From Arthrobotrys musiformis (taxonomy: Eukaryota > Ascomycota > Orbiliomycetes > Orbiliales > Orbiliaceae): a DNA stretch of 64,000 bases. Shown piece by piece: positions 38,701 through 50,154 of the stretch. Position numbers and translations under genes: made by a program. Where the stretch lies: contig JAVHJL010000004.1 in the NCBI GenBank assembly GCA_036971715.1, positions 744,001 to 808,000 of the forward strand, read 5' to 3'. Under the pieces are notes generated by a model. The model ran no database searches and was not told where the DNA came from. It worked only from the letters and a program-made list of their open reading frames with translations. Each line of letters opens with the position of its first letter. Within the stretch, counting starts at the first letter, position 1.

Positions 38701-40221
38701 AGCTGAGATTCCTTTGGGGTTGGTGTTCAAGCAACCTACGCTTGGTGGTTTAGCCACCGAAGTCGAAAGGATCAGTCAGAGTGTCGAAATAGGACTCGAG
38801 CCTCCTGTTGAACAGGTTGCTGATGGTGCACAGGGAGAGTCTGAATATGCAAAGGAAGCACGGGAACTTGTTGACAAGCTTCCGAAGTCCTTTGTTCCTG
38901 CACCGGAGATCGATGAAAGCAAGGAGTACAATGTATTCCTTACGGGTGTCACTGGTTTCCTCGGTGCCTTCCTCCTCCGCGAGCTCTTGACCAGAGAGAC
39001 GCCAAAGGTCAAGGTGTACGCACATGTCAGAGCCGATACAACTGAAAAGGCACTTGAGAGAATCCAAGCCAGCTGTGAAGCCTATGATACCTGGTCTGAT
39101 TCCTGGAAAGACAGAATCGTCCCCGTCACCGGCGACCTGGGTAAAGACAATCTAGGCCTCGACGAAAAAACCTGGAATACCGTCGCTTCGGAGGCGGACT
39201 GTGTTATCCACAACGGCGCGCAGGTCCACTGGGTATACCCCTACAGCACCCTCCGCAAGCCCAACGTCTTCGGTACATTGGCAGCGATCAACCTCTGCGC
39301 TACGGGGAAACCCAAGAGTTTTGCATTCGTATCCTCTACCTCGGTATTGGATAACGATCATTACGTTGCCCTTTCCGATACTATTTTGGAACAAGGCGGT
39401 GCTGGTGTTCCTGAGGATGATGATTTGGAGGGATCGGCTTCGGGATTGGGTAATGGGTATGGACAGAGTAAGTGGGCTGGAGAGTATCTTACCCGTGAGG
39501 CGGGTAAGAGGGGATTGAAGGGAACGATCGTTAGACCCGGATACGTCACCGGTGATACCGTGACCGGCGGTACGTTTTCTTCCTTTTACACTAATCAAAG
39601 ACTTTACTGACGGGGGGGAATATAGTAACAAACACCGACGACTTCCTCGTGCGCATGATCAAGGGCTGCATCCAACTCGGCCAAACCCCAGATATCCACA
39701 ATACCGTCAACATGGTACCCGTCGACCACGTCGCCCGAGTAGTCGTAGCATCAGCATTCTACCCCCCGACAACTCCACTAGCAGTAGCACAAGTAACCTC
39801 CCACCCCCGCCTCCGTTTCAACGAATTCCTAGCCACGTTACCGGTATACGGTTACAACGTCCACAGGGTGGATTACATCCCCTGGAGGATCGCGTTGGAG
39901 AGACATGTGACGGAGGTTAGTAAGGATAATGCGCTTTATCCGCTCGTACACTTTGTGTGCGATAATCTGCCGCAGAGTACGAAGGCTCCGGAGTTGGATG
40001 ATGGAAACGCGAGGAGGGCTTTGGGGAGGTATGATGAGAAGTGGGTGGGGGGTAGTGGGGTTGATGAGGGATTGATGGGGGTTTATTTGGCTTATTTGGT
40101 TAAGATTGGGTTTTTGGAGGGGCCGAAGGGGGAAGGGAAGGGGTTGCCGGAGGCGAAGGTTGGGGAGAGGAGTTTGAGGAGGGTTAAGGAGATTGGTGGG
40201 AGGGGGGCTATTGTTGCGTAG
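35783..40221 (+). CDS. lys2: L-2-aminoadipate reductase, large subunit
   Basis: NRPS-like enzyme of the fungal alpha-aminoadipate lysine pathway: activates aminoadipate with ATP, holds it on phosphopantetheine and reduces it with NADPH to the semialdehyde. It needs a Lys5-type phosphopantetheinyl transferase. Exons 35783-36163, 36245-39569 and 39626-40221 (phases 0 and 1); product 1433 aa. Domains in order: condensation-like N-terminus, adenylation domain with SFTSGSEGIPKGV at about 457 and YRSGDLGRYTPSGDVECSGR then VKIRGFRIELGEID, carrier domain with DLGGHSILATRM (Ser at about 931), and thioester-reductase domain with NAD(P) motif LTGVTGFLGAFLL at about 1026. The ATG at 35783 (cacaATGGcg) is preferred over an earlier non-ATG opening of the frame. 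Confidence 0.98.
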
Positions 40222-41020
40222 GGCTGTCTACGTGTACGTGATGCTGTGGGATTGATTGTTTTTTGGGAAAAGTATTTGTGACATTGTATTAGAATATCCT
40301 TTTTTTGATTGTGAAAACGATTACACAAAATTTATCTTGTCAAGTTCGTATTGAGATCATATCGATTGAGTGTAGAGTACGAATTTATGAGAAGGAATAT
40401 AACACTTGCAATTGATAGATTTATGATAGGCATTTGCGCAGTTGTGGCGTAATATATGTTGACATCAATGCTGAAGACCGGAGAAATACCCACTTAGTCA
40501 GCAAGCCAATAACCGTCGAGATATTGTTAATTTTTGTTGGAGATGGGCGCTGGGGTTAGCCGATTGGCCGAACAGCTCTGACCGCAAAATAAGCTGAATG
40601 GTGCATCGAATCATCGTAATATAAGCACCACCCGTTGGACTCGAGTAACGTAATATATCTCGGATTTCAGACATAAAAAATATCGTTTCTCAATATTTTT
40701 TTTTTTCGAAGTTTAGAATGAAAAGAACCAATTCGCAAAAGTTTAGACACAAAAAAGAGTATATACTACAACCGTAAACCGCCTCCGTTTCATTTCGCCG
40801 CTTAGATTTTTCTTATAAACATTTCTCTCCTTCATCTCCAGCATCGGCAAGTCTCCTAAAAAAAACGCTAAAACTCCATTTCTGGGGTGTTAGGATCTAG
40901 GAGACTTTGGATGCTATGGAATATACAGCCCCGTCTTTCCAGTCATTCTTCAATTCATTTACAAGGAATATCGGATTTTTTTGTTTTTGTTAGAAATCCT
41001 AATGTTCTTTTTGGAGTAAA
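40222..41020. other. Spacer between convergent lys2 and cox12
   Basis: AT-rich 3' flanks of two convergent genes. No gene, repeat or RNA structure was recognised in these roughly 800 bases. Confidence 0.5.
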
Positions 41021-41676
41021 TTAAGAGTCGTTGAGGATGACTGGGAAGATTCCAGCGTCTATAAAAAGTATATTAGCATCCGATGCAAGGCTATATCGGT
41101 GTTTTCCTAAACACAAAAAAAGATATAAAAGAACATACCACGCTGGTCGTCCCACTTGCTGACCCAGGAGCTTGGGCACAGAGATCTGTAGGCGTGGAAG
41201 AACTGGCGGCAGGGTTGGAAGTCCTCGCCCTTGGCTAGGATGCACTTGTGGTAGTCGACATAGTTTTGCCAGCACTGTGCGTTTTTATATTGTTAGATTT
41301 GGTTGGTTTGACAGGGTTTTTTGAGAGATATTGGGACGTACGTGCTTAGTCCTGGATAATTGAGATTAGTTTATGTTTTGATGGTCATATGGAAGGGGTA
41401 ACATACTGGTTCTGGTGTGGGAAACGAGCGTCGTACCCGGCTAGAAGAGGTCGAGTTAGTCGGGGTTTCTTCAGTCATTCGAGATATATATAGCCCCTCC
41501 CGATGCCCTCATATATCCCTCCCACGCCCACGTTCTACAATCTACCAATGTCGGGAGGGAGGAGACACCGAGGCATCGGGTCGGGATCTGGTATGCCGGC
41601 TGGGTATACGGGTGGGATGTTCATGCATACCGGTAACGAACTTGAATGGCTTGGTGACTTGTTCTTCGTCGGACAT
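41021..41676 (-). CDS. cox12: Cytochrome c oxidase subunit VIb (Cox12)
   Basis: Small intermembrane-space subunit of complex IV, imported by the Mia40 disulfide relay. Five exons: 41631-41676, 41407-41440, 41342-41351, 41139-41274 and 41021-41058, phases 1, 2, 0 and 1; product 87 aa, the usual size. Exon 3 is only 10 nt (gactaagcac), supplying the end of a Gln codon and Thr-Lys-His. It is needed to join the NQ and CWQNYVDYHKC segments in frame. The twin Cys motifs are complete: C-x9-C (CWQNYVDYHKC) and C-x10-C (CRQFFHAYRSLC). SWVSKWDDQR and a short final exon follow. All splice sites are GT-AG. Confidence 0.95.
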
Positions 41677-42618
41677 TGTGGAAGCTGTGGAGGTTTCGGA
41701 GTGGAGATGTTTCGTTACAGGCGCGCGCGGGGGAAAGAAGTTCGGATTCCAATTGGCGGAGACGGCGGGTTGGGGGGGTATGAGGATTCGGTCGAGGAGA
41801 GTGACGTTCGGAGGTTGGAGGGTTTTTGGGAGGTTTACTTTTCTTCTGTGTTTCTTGCCTATTCTCGTTTCGGGGACACGGGAATGACAAGACGGAAAAC
41901 GTAGGTGAGGTCACACCACTTTGAGAAATTTTGCCGAGGAGGGCGGACGTCGGACAACGCACAAATTGCAACAGCTGGGCTCTGGTGGCTAGTACGCTTC
42001 TGTGCACCGCTTGCAAGACGGACCCTTGCTGCGGTTTATGGCATGCCTTAAAAGCAAGAAATAAAGTAAATTGTATAAAAAGGAACGATACGCAACTTAG
42101 TCCTATCCTTTGCAGTGCCTAAATTGGCTCTTTGAGTTGAATACTCCGGTATGTGCAAGGGAAGGTCGCGTTCGGATAGTCTTGGTATCAGACTCGCTGA
42201 ACAACAGCAGCTGAGATACCTTGTAAGAGATGGTTGGCCGTGCATAGCCAGCCTTACAAACACATATTTAGTCTAAATCCCCCCTGCAACATCTCCGCCA
42301 AACCGTGGAATATACGACGCCCTCCCGTTTATGACCAGAATTTGCAAGATGACGTGCGGTAGGTTGACAGGTTATCGGTGAATCAATAGAGGGCCGTGAG
42401 TCTTGTTGGGGTTTCTAAATTGCCTATATAAACAACCATTTTCCATAATTCTCAACAACGGAACTACCCATCCCATCCAATACGATCTTTCAACCGTGCA
42501 TAGTACTGAAGACGCTATAATACATCTTCTTTTCGATACTCTATCACTCTCAACTTCTCGATAGCCCCGTCTAAAATCTTTATTTTGAATTATAATAAAT
42601 CCTGAAAAAGTATTTACA
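41677..42618. promoter_or_regulatory. Divergent spacer, cox12 / barrel-like gene promoters
   Basis: The cox12 and 42619 start codons face away from each other across 942 bp. No specific regulatory motif was defended, and no coding region is supported. Confidence 0.4.
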
Positions 42619-43626
42619 ATGGCAGACTGGAAACCCGTCAACGGCGTCTGGCTCCAAGGTGCTTTGGATACAGACCAACTCCCTCAAACCCTCAACTACG
42701 CCCGCGACCAGAATATCGAATACCTTTTCCCCACTACCCAAACTCTCAATAAGGACGGCAAATTCACCATCGATGATAGTTTCATTAAAGCCCTCTATCT
42801 GTTCATGAAGAACGTCAAGGAATACGAAGAGTCTGCTGGAATTAAATTCAAAGTCCTCCCCGTTATAAAAGCCCCATTGAAGAAGCTGGAGCAGCAGGAG
42901 AGCCCGGAAAACACGGAAGAAGGCTTGGATCTGGGCAATGGTAAATCTCGAGATACAGCCATCGAATCTATCAGCCGTTTCATCCGACCCGACGTGGAGG
43001 GATCGTTTGTCAAAGATATCCCCCGCGAGTTCGACGGCGTCCAGTTTAGCGTTGTTGACGATAGGGATGGGTATGATTACGAAATGCTCAAGAGGTTCCT
43101 GCGGGGTATCAGATCCGCCCTTCCGGGGAAGACTACCTCGTTGGCAACGACCGAATTCTCGAAGTTTTGGGAGTGGTCGCGGTTCTACTATGCGGGTAAG
43201 TGCGTTGATCTCTTGGTACCGTTGTTCAACTATCCCGAGACTATGACGGATGAGGAAGTTGGAACGTTCGTGAAGGACCAAGTGCGTGACATCCTGACCG
43301 GGGTGTCTGGGAATTATGCAAGGGATCATCCGACGCCTGCGGTAAAAGTACTATTCGGGTTCCCGGGGTATCCGGAAAATGGTGGCGAGAAGGTGGTCGA
43401 GGACACTGCTGCCACCAGTGAAAAGGGTGCAACAATAGCGGAGGGGGCAGTTGAGAAGGTTAGGAAGTCACTGGAGGAGAATGCCGATACAGCGGGGCTT
43501 GCAGGCGGTGTTTCAATCTCTTTGTATCTGCCCCCGCCGGTGAAAAAGGACACCTCGTCTGGGGTTTCATTCGCGTGGGTGGTTGTGGCAGCCGCGATAG
43601 TTCTCTTGCTGAGGAGTGCTCTATAA
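42619..43626 (+). CDS. Tail-anchored protein with barrel-like hydrolase-type domain, unknown function
   Basis: Single exon, 335 aa; the ATG sits in a good context (acaATGG). There is no signal peptide. The last about 20 residues (FAWVVVAAAIVLLLRSAL) form a hydrophobic C-terminal helix with a short basic end, suggesting a tail anchor, or less likely a GPI-type signal. The body has regularly spaced beta-strand-like segments: VNGVWLQG, IEYLFPTTQ, FKVLPVI, FDGVQFSVVDD, TSLATTEF, VDLLVPLFNYPET and VKVLFGFPGYPENGG. That order resembles the strands of a TIM barrel such as GH18, with DGVQFSVVDD where the catalytic DxxDxDxE would be. The catalytic Glu is not apparent. I do not recognise the family; the fold is inference. 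Confidence 0.75.
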   Translation: MADWKPVNGVWLQGALDTDQLPQTLNYARDQNIEYLFPTTQTLNKDGKFTIDDSFIKALYLFMKNVKEYEESAGIKFKVLPVIKAPLKKLEQQESPENTEEGLDLGNGKSRDTAIESISRFIRPDVEGSFVKDIPREFDGVQFSVVDDRDGYDYEMLKRFLRGIRSALPGKTTSLATTEFSKFWEWSRFYYAGKCVDLLVPLFNYPETMTDEEVGTFVKDQVRDILTGVSGNYARDHPTPAVKVLFGFPGYPENGGEKVVEDTAATSEKGATIAEGAVEKVRKSLEENADTAGLAGGVSISLYLPPPVKKDTSSGVSFAWVVVAAAIVLLLRSAL

Positions 43627-44333
43627 CCGCTTGGTCGAGCATGGAATATATATGCTTATAGGGAAAATATTTTGTACATGGTCAATATTTGAACATGGTG
43701 GATTTTGGAAGTAACTGGATACAGTTGCATACATATATACAACCGACATAGATGGAGCGTGCATTGAGACATTTATTTCCCAGGATGTATTAATAAGAAC
43801 TGTTAAATAAGCAATTTTATAAATATCAATTGAGAGTTAATAGATCAAGAGAGTCTTGAAGTCCTGTGTCACAGAGGTCTATAGACTGGATCACGAGACA
43901 AGTGAATGTTACCTATTATTTTATTTTGTTCATCCGGGGGCCTTACTTGAGCTCGAACTGACAACTATGTAAAAACGAAACCACGAGTCGAGAACGATCC
44001 CCAGAAGTCAGCGTATGAATGAGGTACACGCGGGGCACATGGGGGGTTAGGAGGAGCATTGCCTGAATCGGCTGTGAAAGCAAGCAGGGGCTCCCAATGG
44101 GGTAATCCGAGCGTTGGATATAACGCAACAACGTTCAAGCTTGATCAACGTTGCGCATCACAGTGATCATTTCACCGCTTCTGTTCTATTTGCCAGACGC
44201 TTCCAACACGCTGTCATCATGATCACTGTCATCGTCATCTAGACTCGTTACATCATCGCCATCATTGTCGCCATCATCATCCTTATCGATCCCTCACTCA
44301 AACAGGCTTCGCAAAAGCTCCATCACGGACAAA
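43627..44333. other. Intergenic spacer
   Basis: This holds the 3' flank of the barrel-like gene and the upstream region of the F-box-like gene. CATCATC-rich sequence at about 44215-44282 lies in the probable leader of the latter. Nothing else is recognised. Confidence 0.45.
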
Positions 44334-45371
44334 ATGAGCCTGCAGGTTCAAGATCCCAACTCTGACTCCGACTCCAGATCAGAGGACGGAACCGATGAAG
44401 GGACCCCCCAATCCTCTTCGGAGAAGAAGGGTCCTACCCTTCTCGCCCGTCAATCCCTCCAAATCATCCTCAGGCTTCTTTGCGAGAGGGTTCCCCTCGA
44501 GATAGCCCTCCAAATCGTCAACTTTGCCGAAATCCACCCATGTTCCATCTTGGCTTCTCGCCATACGTGGGATATGGAGATGCACTCCCTCTACTCCGGA
44601 AGGAAGACGTATCTCACCGCTCAGATCCCATTCTACGAGAACCCCAGAGGTCTAAAGAACTTTAAAACACCCGCTCGCGACTCCAATCCTTCTCCGTCAT
44701 CATCGACCCAGATTGGCAAAGGAAGGATCAGGATTATTGACAAATTGGTCTTCAGGATCCGTCCTGCTCCCGTCCGTGGCGCTCCGATCCCCGTGGTCCT
44801 ACCGATCGATGGCGTCACCTTCGTCGAAGTCGAACTTTGGCGCCGAAAATACCACAACTACAAAGACGACATCATGGCAAAGAAGAAGATGCAAATGCAA
44901 GCAATCCTGGATTGTGGCGGAGATCCCAAGGATCTGGACCTCAATTACACGATCAAGGCCCGATCTTGCGAGACTTGGAATAAGGCGCACCATGATTTCT
45001 ACCATGGATACTCCAGGGGTGGGCCCGAGGAGGAAACCCGGGGTCCGAACGGCAAGTTCAAAGTTGGGACTTGGTTCCTACATACCATGGATCGCATTTA
45101 CGCTAATCGGGCTGGGTATGTGACTTCTTGGGATTGGAGACTCGACGAGCCTATGTACATCGAGAGCGAAGATGCAGACGGAAACGGGACAAAGGTACGC
45201 GGCAAATACTTTAAGCCCTGGGATTGCGCGGACGGCAAGATTCAAAATGGGGCTTTTATCAGGGAACTCCGTGAGGGTGATGAGATCAAAGTGGTTATAA
45301 GAGCCCTCGGAGGGACCTACACTCGTTGCGTCCTTGGCTCTTGTGATATTGAATGCTGGTGGGCTCTTTAG
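44334..45371 (+). CDS. F-box-like fungal protein, unknown function
   Basis: Single exon, 345 aa from the ATG at 44334. The frame stays open upstream to 44265 but only from a TTG codon. After an acidic Ser/Asp-rich start, RVPLEIALQIVNFAEI looks like the N-terminal F-box-like helix of many fungal proteins, followed by HTWDMEM. The C-terminal half (FIRELREGDEIKVVIRALGG, ending CDIECWWAL) has the beta-rich end seen in that uncharacterised fungal group. It may be an SCF-type adaptor, but the F-box is short and weak. No catalytic motif was seen. Confidence 0.7.
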   Translation: MSLQVQDPNSDSDSRSEDGTDEGTPQSSSEKKGPTLLARQSLQIILRLLCERVPLEIALQIVNFAEIHPCSILASRHTWDMEMHSLYSGRKTYLTAQIPFYENPRGLKNFKTPARDSNPSPSSSTQIGKGRIRIIDKLVFRIRPAPVRGAPIPVVLPIDGVTFVEVELWRRKYHNYKDDIMAKKKMQMQAILDCGGDPKDLDLNYTIKARSCETWNKAHHDFYHGYSRGGPEEETRGPNGKFKVGTWFLHTMDRIYANRAGYVTSWDWRLDEPMYIESEDADGNGTKVRGKYFKPWDCADGKIQNGAFIRELREGDEIKVVIRALGGTYTRCVLGSCDIECWWAL

Positions 45372-45960
45372 TGTGGCTTCTGTACAGGCTCGTCCCCGGA
45401 CGCTCCCTAGGCCACGAGTCCGCACATGGGATGGAAATACTTATGGCCTGCCGGCGGCCGGGAACGAGACGAGCTCTATCCATACTTTCTCCAATTTTTG
45501 ACATCAGTTCCTGGATCCTGTCATTATCAATGAGGAATCTACTCCTATTCCTTCCCTGATATATCGTTTTCCCCTCATTCCCTTTTCCCCTCCTTCCCGC
45601 TTTCCTTTAGTTATTATTGATACCCTGAAATTCGAATATCTCTGAGCCTGACTGAAACCTCTTGATTACTATGGGTGGACCCCTCGCAAGCGCTGCATTC
45701 GTCCATCCTGTTTACTTTCTGTGTCGTGTGAACGAGGACATGTACATACAAATTAACAATTGAAAAATTATCAACCTACTTCGAAAAAGCTGAAGCTCTA
45801 GACGCCATGAAAGGAAGGGTAAAAGAAAAAGAACCAAAAACGGGAGAATACAAATCTGCTGTTTCCCCCAAAACATACGCCAAAGTGATATGATCATACA
45901 ACGGGTTCGTAAAAAAGTATATAAAAAGGTATCCACCTATACACACCAAAGATCTAAACA
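45372..45960. other. Spacer between convergent genes
   Basis: The 3' flanks of the F-box-like gene (plus) and the membrane glycosyltransferase-like gene (minus) meet here. Pyrimidine-rich near 45560-45610, otherwise unremarkable. Confidence 0.45.
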
Positions 45961-47751
45961 TCACCTCTCCAATCCCTTTCCGAACCCCTTCTCACGCTTA
46001 GCCCACTCCTCCCTCTCGGTCCTCCTCCTCTCCTCGAATGCTTCCACGAACTTCCAGACCTCGAAATCGGCCAAACTCCACCCTTCGATCGCGCCCCTCA
46101 ACTTCTTCAACCCCGTGCTGGTCGCTTTAATCGCCCTCTTCGAATCTTCAATAATCTGCTTATGCTTCCTAACCGTCTCCTCACTCTGCTTAAAATTCGG
46201 CACAGCGGGTAGGATATCCGAAAACGTAAATCCAAGCGTCCACTCCAACTCCCTCAAATCCCACCCTTTCTCCAAAGACCCCCACGATGAAACCGTAATC
46301 CCCGTCCCCGTCGAAGATCGTAAAGATGAAGTTAGGGACGCGGCTATCAGTTCCTTCAGTTTTACAGCCCTATAACCGGCTCCCGTACCCTCCTCCGCTA
46401 TTTTTTCCGTAATAGCCCGGACGAAGATATCGCGTGAGCTGTTTCTTCTTATCCAGTCCAGTTCGGGGATTAGACGGTCGTTCATTATTCCCTGTAACGT
46501 CATCGGATGGGGGATTCCACCGATCGTGAAGCTATTCGTGTCGTTTTCGTAGATTGTTGAAACGCGGATGGCGGTTTCGCTGCCGCATCTGTGGGTTTGT
46601 TCTGCCTTTTGGGGCGCGAAGGAGTCCGGGAGGGGTGATTCGGGGCATTGGACTAGTTTTTGGGCGACGGTGTAGGGGTGCAGGGAGAATATATCGCTCT
46701 GTTCGTCTATTGGGTTCAAAACCTGGATTCCACCGGGGTAGAGCGATAGGAAGTGAGTGTGGAGGTGCGCGTTTACGAGTTGGGGGAGTTGGTGGGGTTG
46801 TATGGAGGCGAATTTCTCGGCGACGAGTTTGCGGGAGTAGAAGGCTAGGCTTTGGGGGGTTGGGTCGACGGAGAAGAAGGCTTGTGCTAGATCTGCTGGG
46901 GAGGTTATGTCCTCTGGGATTGTGGAGGGGTCGATGGAGGTTATGTTGTTTACTACGGCTTTGATTAGGGGGGAGTCGGCGGCGAAGAGGGCGCTTCCGA
47001 GGCCGGTGAAGCGGGTGACGGATTGGCCGTAGTCGCAGCGGCGGAGGAAGGGGATTACGGGGTCGTTCGGGGTTCCCATTGGGAAGACCTTGAAGTCGAA
47101 TATATATCAGCCATGTCATCCGGTGGAAGCTTCAGTGGAAGTTCGTGATCATACCCTGAAATCAGATAGCACTCCGGTGCCCATCCTATCCCACGCCAAC
47201 CACCTGAGGAAGTTATACTCCAACTTATCACCCTTCACCCGTCCCTTGACGCTCTTATACAATCCGTGCTTCCTGGCATCCTGTGGTCCTAAAATCACCG
47301 GCTCGAACCCAGCAGCCCACCACGCCCGTCTCCAAGCGAGCATGACAGCATCATCAACCCTCCCCTGTCCTTCCTTCCTAACATCCTTATCGTAGTAAAC
47401 ATATATCGGACACCGTTTCGGCAACGGCGGTAAAACGGTTCTACTCTCCACAAAGTCCTTCGAGGTCCCGAATGGATTCAACCACGTCCAGTGCTCGTAC
47501 CATGATGAAGTCGACGCCGTTCCGTTCGTCGGTGTCGGAGTTTTGTGAGCGCCCGGTTCGTACCAGCTGGGTATGTGAGGGCCTAGTTTCTCTTTAGCTT
47601 TCGTTTGAATACTCGTCAGCGCGTCGGTCGCCGGTGTCGGTAGCGGTAACGGTACGGGCGAGAGACTGGAGGTGAAGAAGGTGATGGTGATGAAGAGGAT
47701 TATGCCGTAGATAATTAGGCGGAAGGGGGAGAGTCGGCGGCCAAGCAGCAT
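45961..47751 (-). CDS. Type II membrane protein, conserved fungal glycosyltransferase-like family
   Basis: Exons 47155-47751 and 45961-47088, phase 0 junction (AGG|GTATGA...CAAG|GTC); product 574 aa. A basic start (MLLGRRLSPFR) and one hydrophobic helix at about 12-28 predict a type II Golgi or ER anchor, followed by a Pro/Ser/Thr stem. The lumenal part has PIYVYYDKDVRK, AWRRAWWAAGFEPVILG and YNFLRWLAWDRMGTG, with later stretches PVIPFLRRCDYGQS, FTGLGSALFAA and VNAHLHTHFLSLYPGG. The order suits a GT-A-like enzyme of a lineage-restricted fungal family. I see no certain DxD motif and cannot name a substrate. A basic coiled C-terminus (EERRRTEREEWAKREKGFGK) ends the protein. Confidence 0.8.
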
Positions 47752-49171
47752 GGTTGTTGGAGTTGGCTTGTTTTTCCAACAAGCTGGGAGCCGGTCTGAA
47801 TGGGTAAAGATGTCCCCGACGAGCCAACCTGCGCGTCCGCGTGGGTTACGTAAGGCTGCAATTTAGTCTATTTGAAGGGAGGGTTTTGGGTATGTTGATG
47901 CTTGTCGATGGGACGGTTTTGGGGGTTGGTGCACCCCTTTGTGAAGAGGATGGAGGTTGAAGGAGGTTGAAGAGGTCCCTTGGGAATAGTTGTTCTCGCC
48001 GGCCGCGTCTCGCCGAAGTTGTTCCCCGGGTGGCGTACGTCCACAGGGTCGTAAACTTATAACAGCCCCCGAGACATCGTTCGGGGTCTCATTGGGCTTC
48101 ACTTACGAAGCTTTCTTTTCTAGCAGAGGGAGAATTCAAAGTATCTTCAAGATTCTATAATTCATGGAGGTTACAAAACGCCAGTAAGGATATCCTATGT
48201 AGTTACACCAAAAACTCTCTAAAACATGCAGCCGGACGGCAAATCAAGGGCCCAAAAAAGGAAAGAAAGAAAAAAGAAGGAGTTTGAAGCCTTGGGGGAA
48301 GCAAGCAGAAAGGGTGAGGGAAAGACTGGTTGAAGGATATATGATATGAATATGCCGATAAGGGTCGGTGCCGATAACGGGCTCAAGCGGCGAGCCCTGG
48401 GATCCGTTTTCGATATATCGTTGAGCCATTGAAGGGATCCCGAGCAATGTGGCAAAGCCGCTCGGATTCGGAATGTTTGTATTTTTGAATGCGAATCAAA
48501 ACCCATCGTGCGCATTGAGATAGAGGCGGAAAGATGATTTCCAAGAGGGAGAGTCCTGGGAGTGAGGCTCATGATCTGGCGACGGATGCCAGCTCGGCCG
48601 CCGGTAGAGCCGACAGTCTAGCTTCTAGACAGTGACGAGTGTGAAAGTATAGTAGAAAAAAAGAAGAAGAAACCAAGATTCTATTAGGGCCTTTCGAACA
48701 ACTTTTGAGGGGGCTTGTAGCTCTCGTTTATTAAAGGCCAGAGCGCTTTCGATAGTAGAACATAGCGGTCGAGTAAACTTCAAGAAAAGAAGAAAGAAAA
48801 ACTAAAGGAAAGATAGCACTGAAAGGAGAGAAAGCTATAAGGATATCGAGGGATGGAAGCGGAGAGAACGCCAATATAATGAAGCAAACGAGAGAAAAGG
48901 GGAGGACGTGGCGGAAACAGAAACCACGGTCACACGGTACGTAGATGGATAGTAGAAGAATGATATATTAGGGTATTCCCGCTCTGCTGCGCGCCAATAG
49001 ACGTCGCACGAGCTTCCTGTGGAATGATATGCGCCACCACCGCTGGTGGCTACCCTCTCAGGACCTCAAGATGCAATTTGCGGTCCAAAAACGAGAAAAT
49101 AATAAAAAGAATATGGGGATTTGTGAGATGCCGAAGAGGTTCGGTTCCAGCGTTCCGGTAAAGGAGTTGAA
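47752..49171. other. Spacer, no gene supported
   Basis: Both neighbours are on the minus strand, so it holds the promoter of the membrane glycosyltransferase-like gene and the 3' flank of the HIT-finger gene. It is purine-rich on the plus strand at 48640-48900. Short frames have no motif. Confidence 0.45.
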
Positions 49172-49938
49172 CTAGGAATCGCCTTCAAGAATCGAGAGCA
49201 CAGCTCGACTCCACTCTTCAATATCAACGTTCTCATCTTTCCCTCCCTTTCTCATGGCTTGGATTTTTCTCAATCCTCGGTTCATGCCTCTCTCTGCCGT
49301 CCAATCCTGGGGCGGTCGGAAGAAATTGCGACGTCCGCCACGTCCTCTTCCACGCCGGCTGAACTGGGCATTCTGAGCGACCAACCTCGCGTTTTCAGCC
49401 TCAAAAGCCGCCTTTTGCGTGCTATTGTAGATATCAAGAAGCCTGGTCTTGAGATTCTGATTGTTCCGCATGGCGTGGACGAGAGGGACATTGGCAAGAA
49501 GGGCATCAAAGTCCGATGCCGAGGATGGCTTCGGGGGTGCTTCTGACGAGGGTGGTTGGGGAATAGATGTGATAGCTGAATCAGCGGATGCTTCCATCGA
49601 GTTCTCCGCTACCTGAGGGTCACTGCTCGACAATTGCTCGGAAGCAGCAGCAGCAGCAGGAGCATCTGCTGCTGTCGACGACTGCGAACCCTTCTCTTCG
49701 TCATGCTTGGCTTTATGGGGCTTATAGCAAACGAGACCACAGCTGTAAAGCGATCTATTAGCATCCATCATCACCATACCATCGCCGCCACCATCCACCA
49801 TCAATACCACGACAGCGACCACCATCGCAAACCAAAAACAAACCAGGGGATAACATACTAAGGAGCAGCACAGTTCGGACATTTGTATTTTGCCTGTTCC
49901 TTCTCACAAAACTTGCAAATGCCTAGCGACGGAGCCAT
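49172..49938 (-). CDS. hit1: HIT-type zinc finger protein (ZNHIT3/Hit1-like)
   Basis: Factor of box C/D snoRNP assembly in the yeast Hit1/ZNHIT3 group. Exons 49859-49938 and 49172-49742 (phase 2, GTATGT...TTACAG); product 216 aa. The complete zf-HIT ligand set is present: C8-x2-C11, C20-x2-C23, C28-x3-C32, H36-x3-H40, with the intron inside the finger. An Ala/Ser linker follows, then a helix (DALLANVPLVHAMRNNQNLK) and an RGRGRGGRR basic patch. The start at 49938 places the finger at the N-terminus as in the family; the frame is open further upstream without support. Only 216 bp separate it from the divergent cox11 start. Confidence 0.88.
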
Positions 49939-50154
49939 TTTCTCCGATGGTGGTGATGTGTAATGAGATGGAGGTGAATGGTAGCAGTTAAAGTCGTCCG
50001 GGGTCAAACATTCACGCGTCGAGGCGAAAGAAGTGGTTGGTTTGGCAGGGCGGCCCAGCGCGCCCAGCGAAATTTCTAACCTCATGCGCAACACATCCCA
50101 TTTCCGCTCGAGCCCCGGGTCTAGAACATGAGATAGAACTTCGAAATCGAGAGG
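49939..50154. promoter_or_regulatory. Compact bidirectional promoter, hit1-like / cox11
   Basis: The two ATGs are 216 bp apart on opposite strands, so both genes must share this promoter. It is GC-rich in the centre (cagcgcgcccagcg near 50055-50070). Confidence 0.6.

Noticed and set aside
37934..38734. 266-codon minus-strand frame
   Set aside because: Antisense shadow of the lys2 adenylation/carrier region.
46532..47119. 195-codon minus-strand Pro/Arg-rich frame
   Set aside because: Alternate-frame shadow of exon 2 of the membrane glycosyltransferase-like gene.
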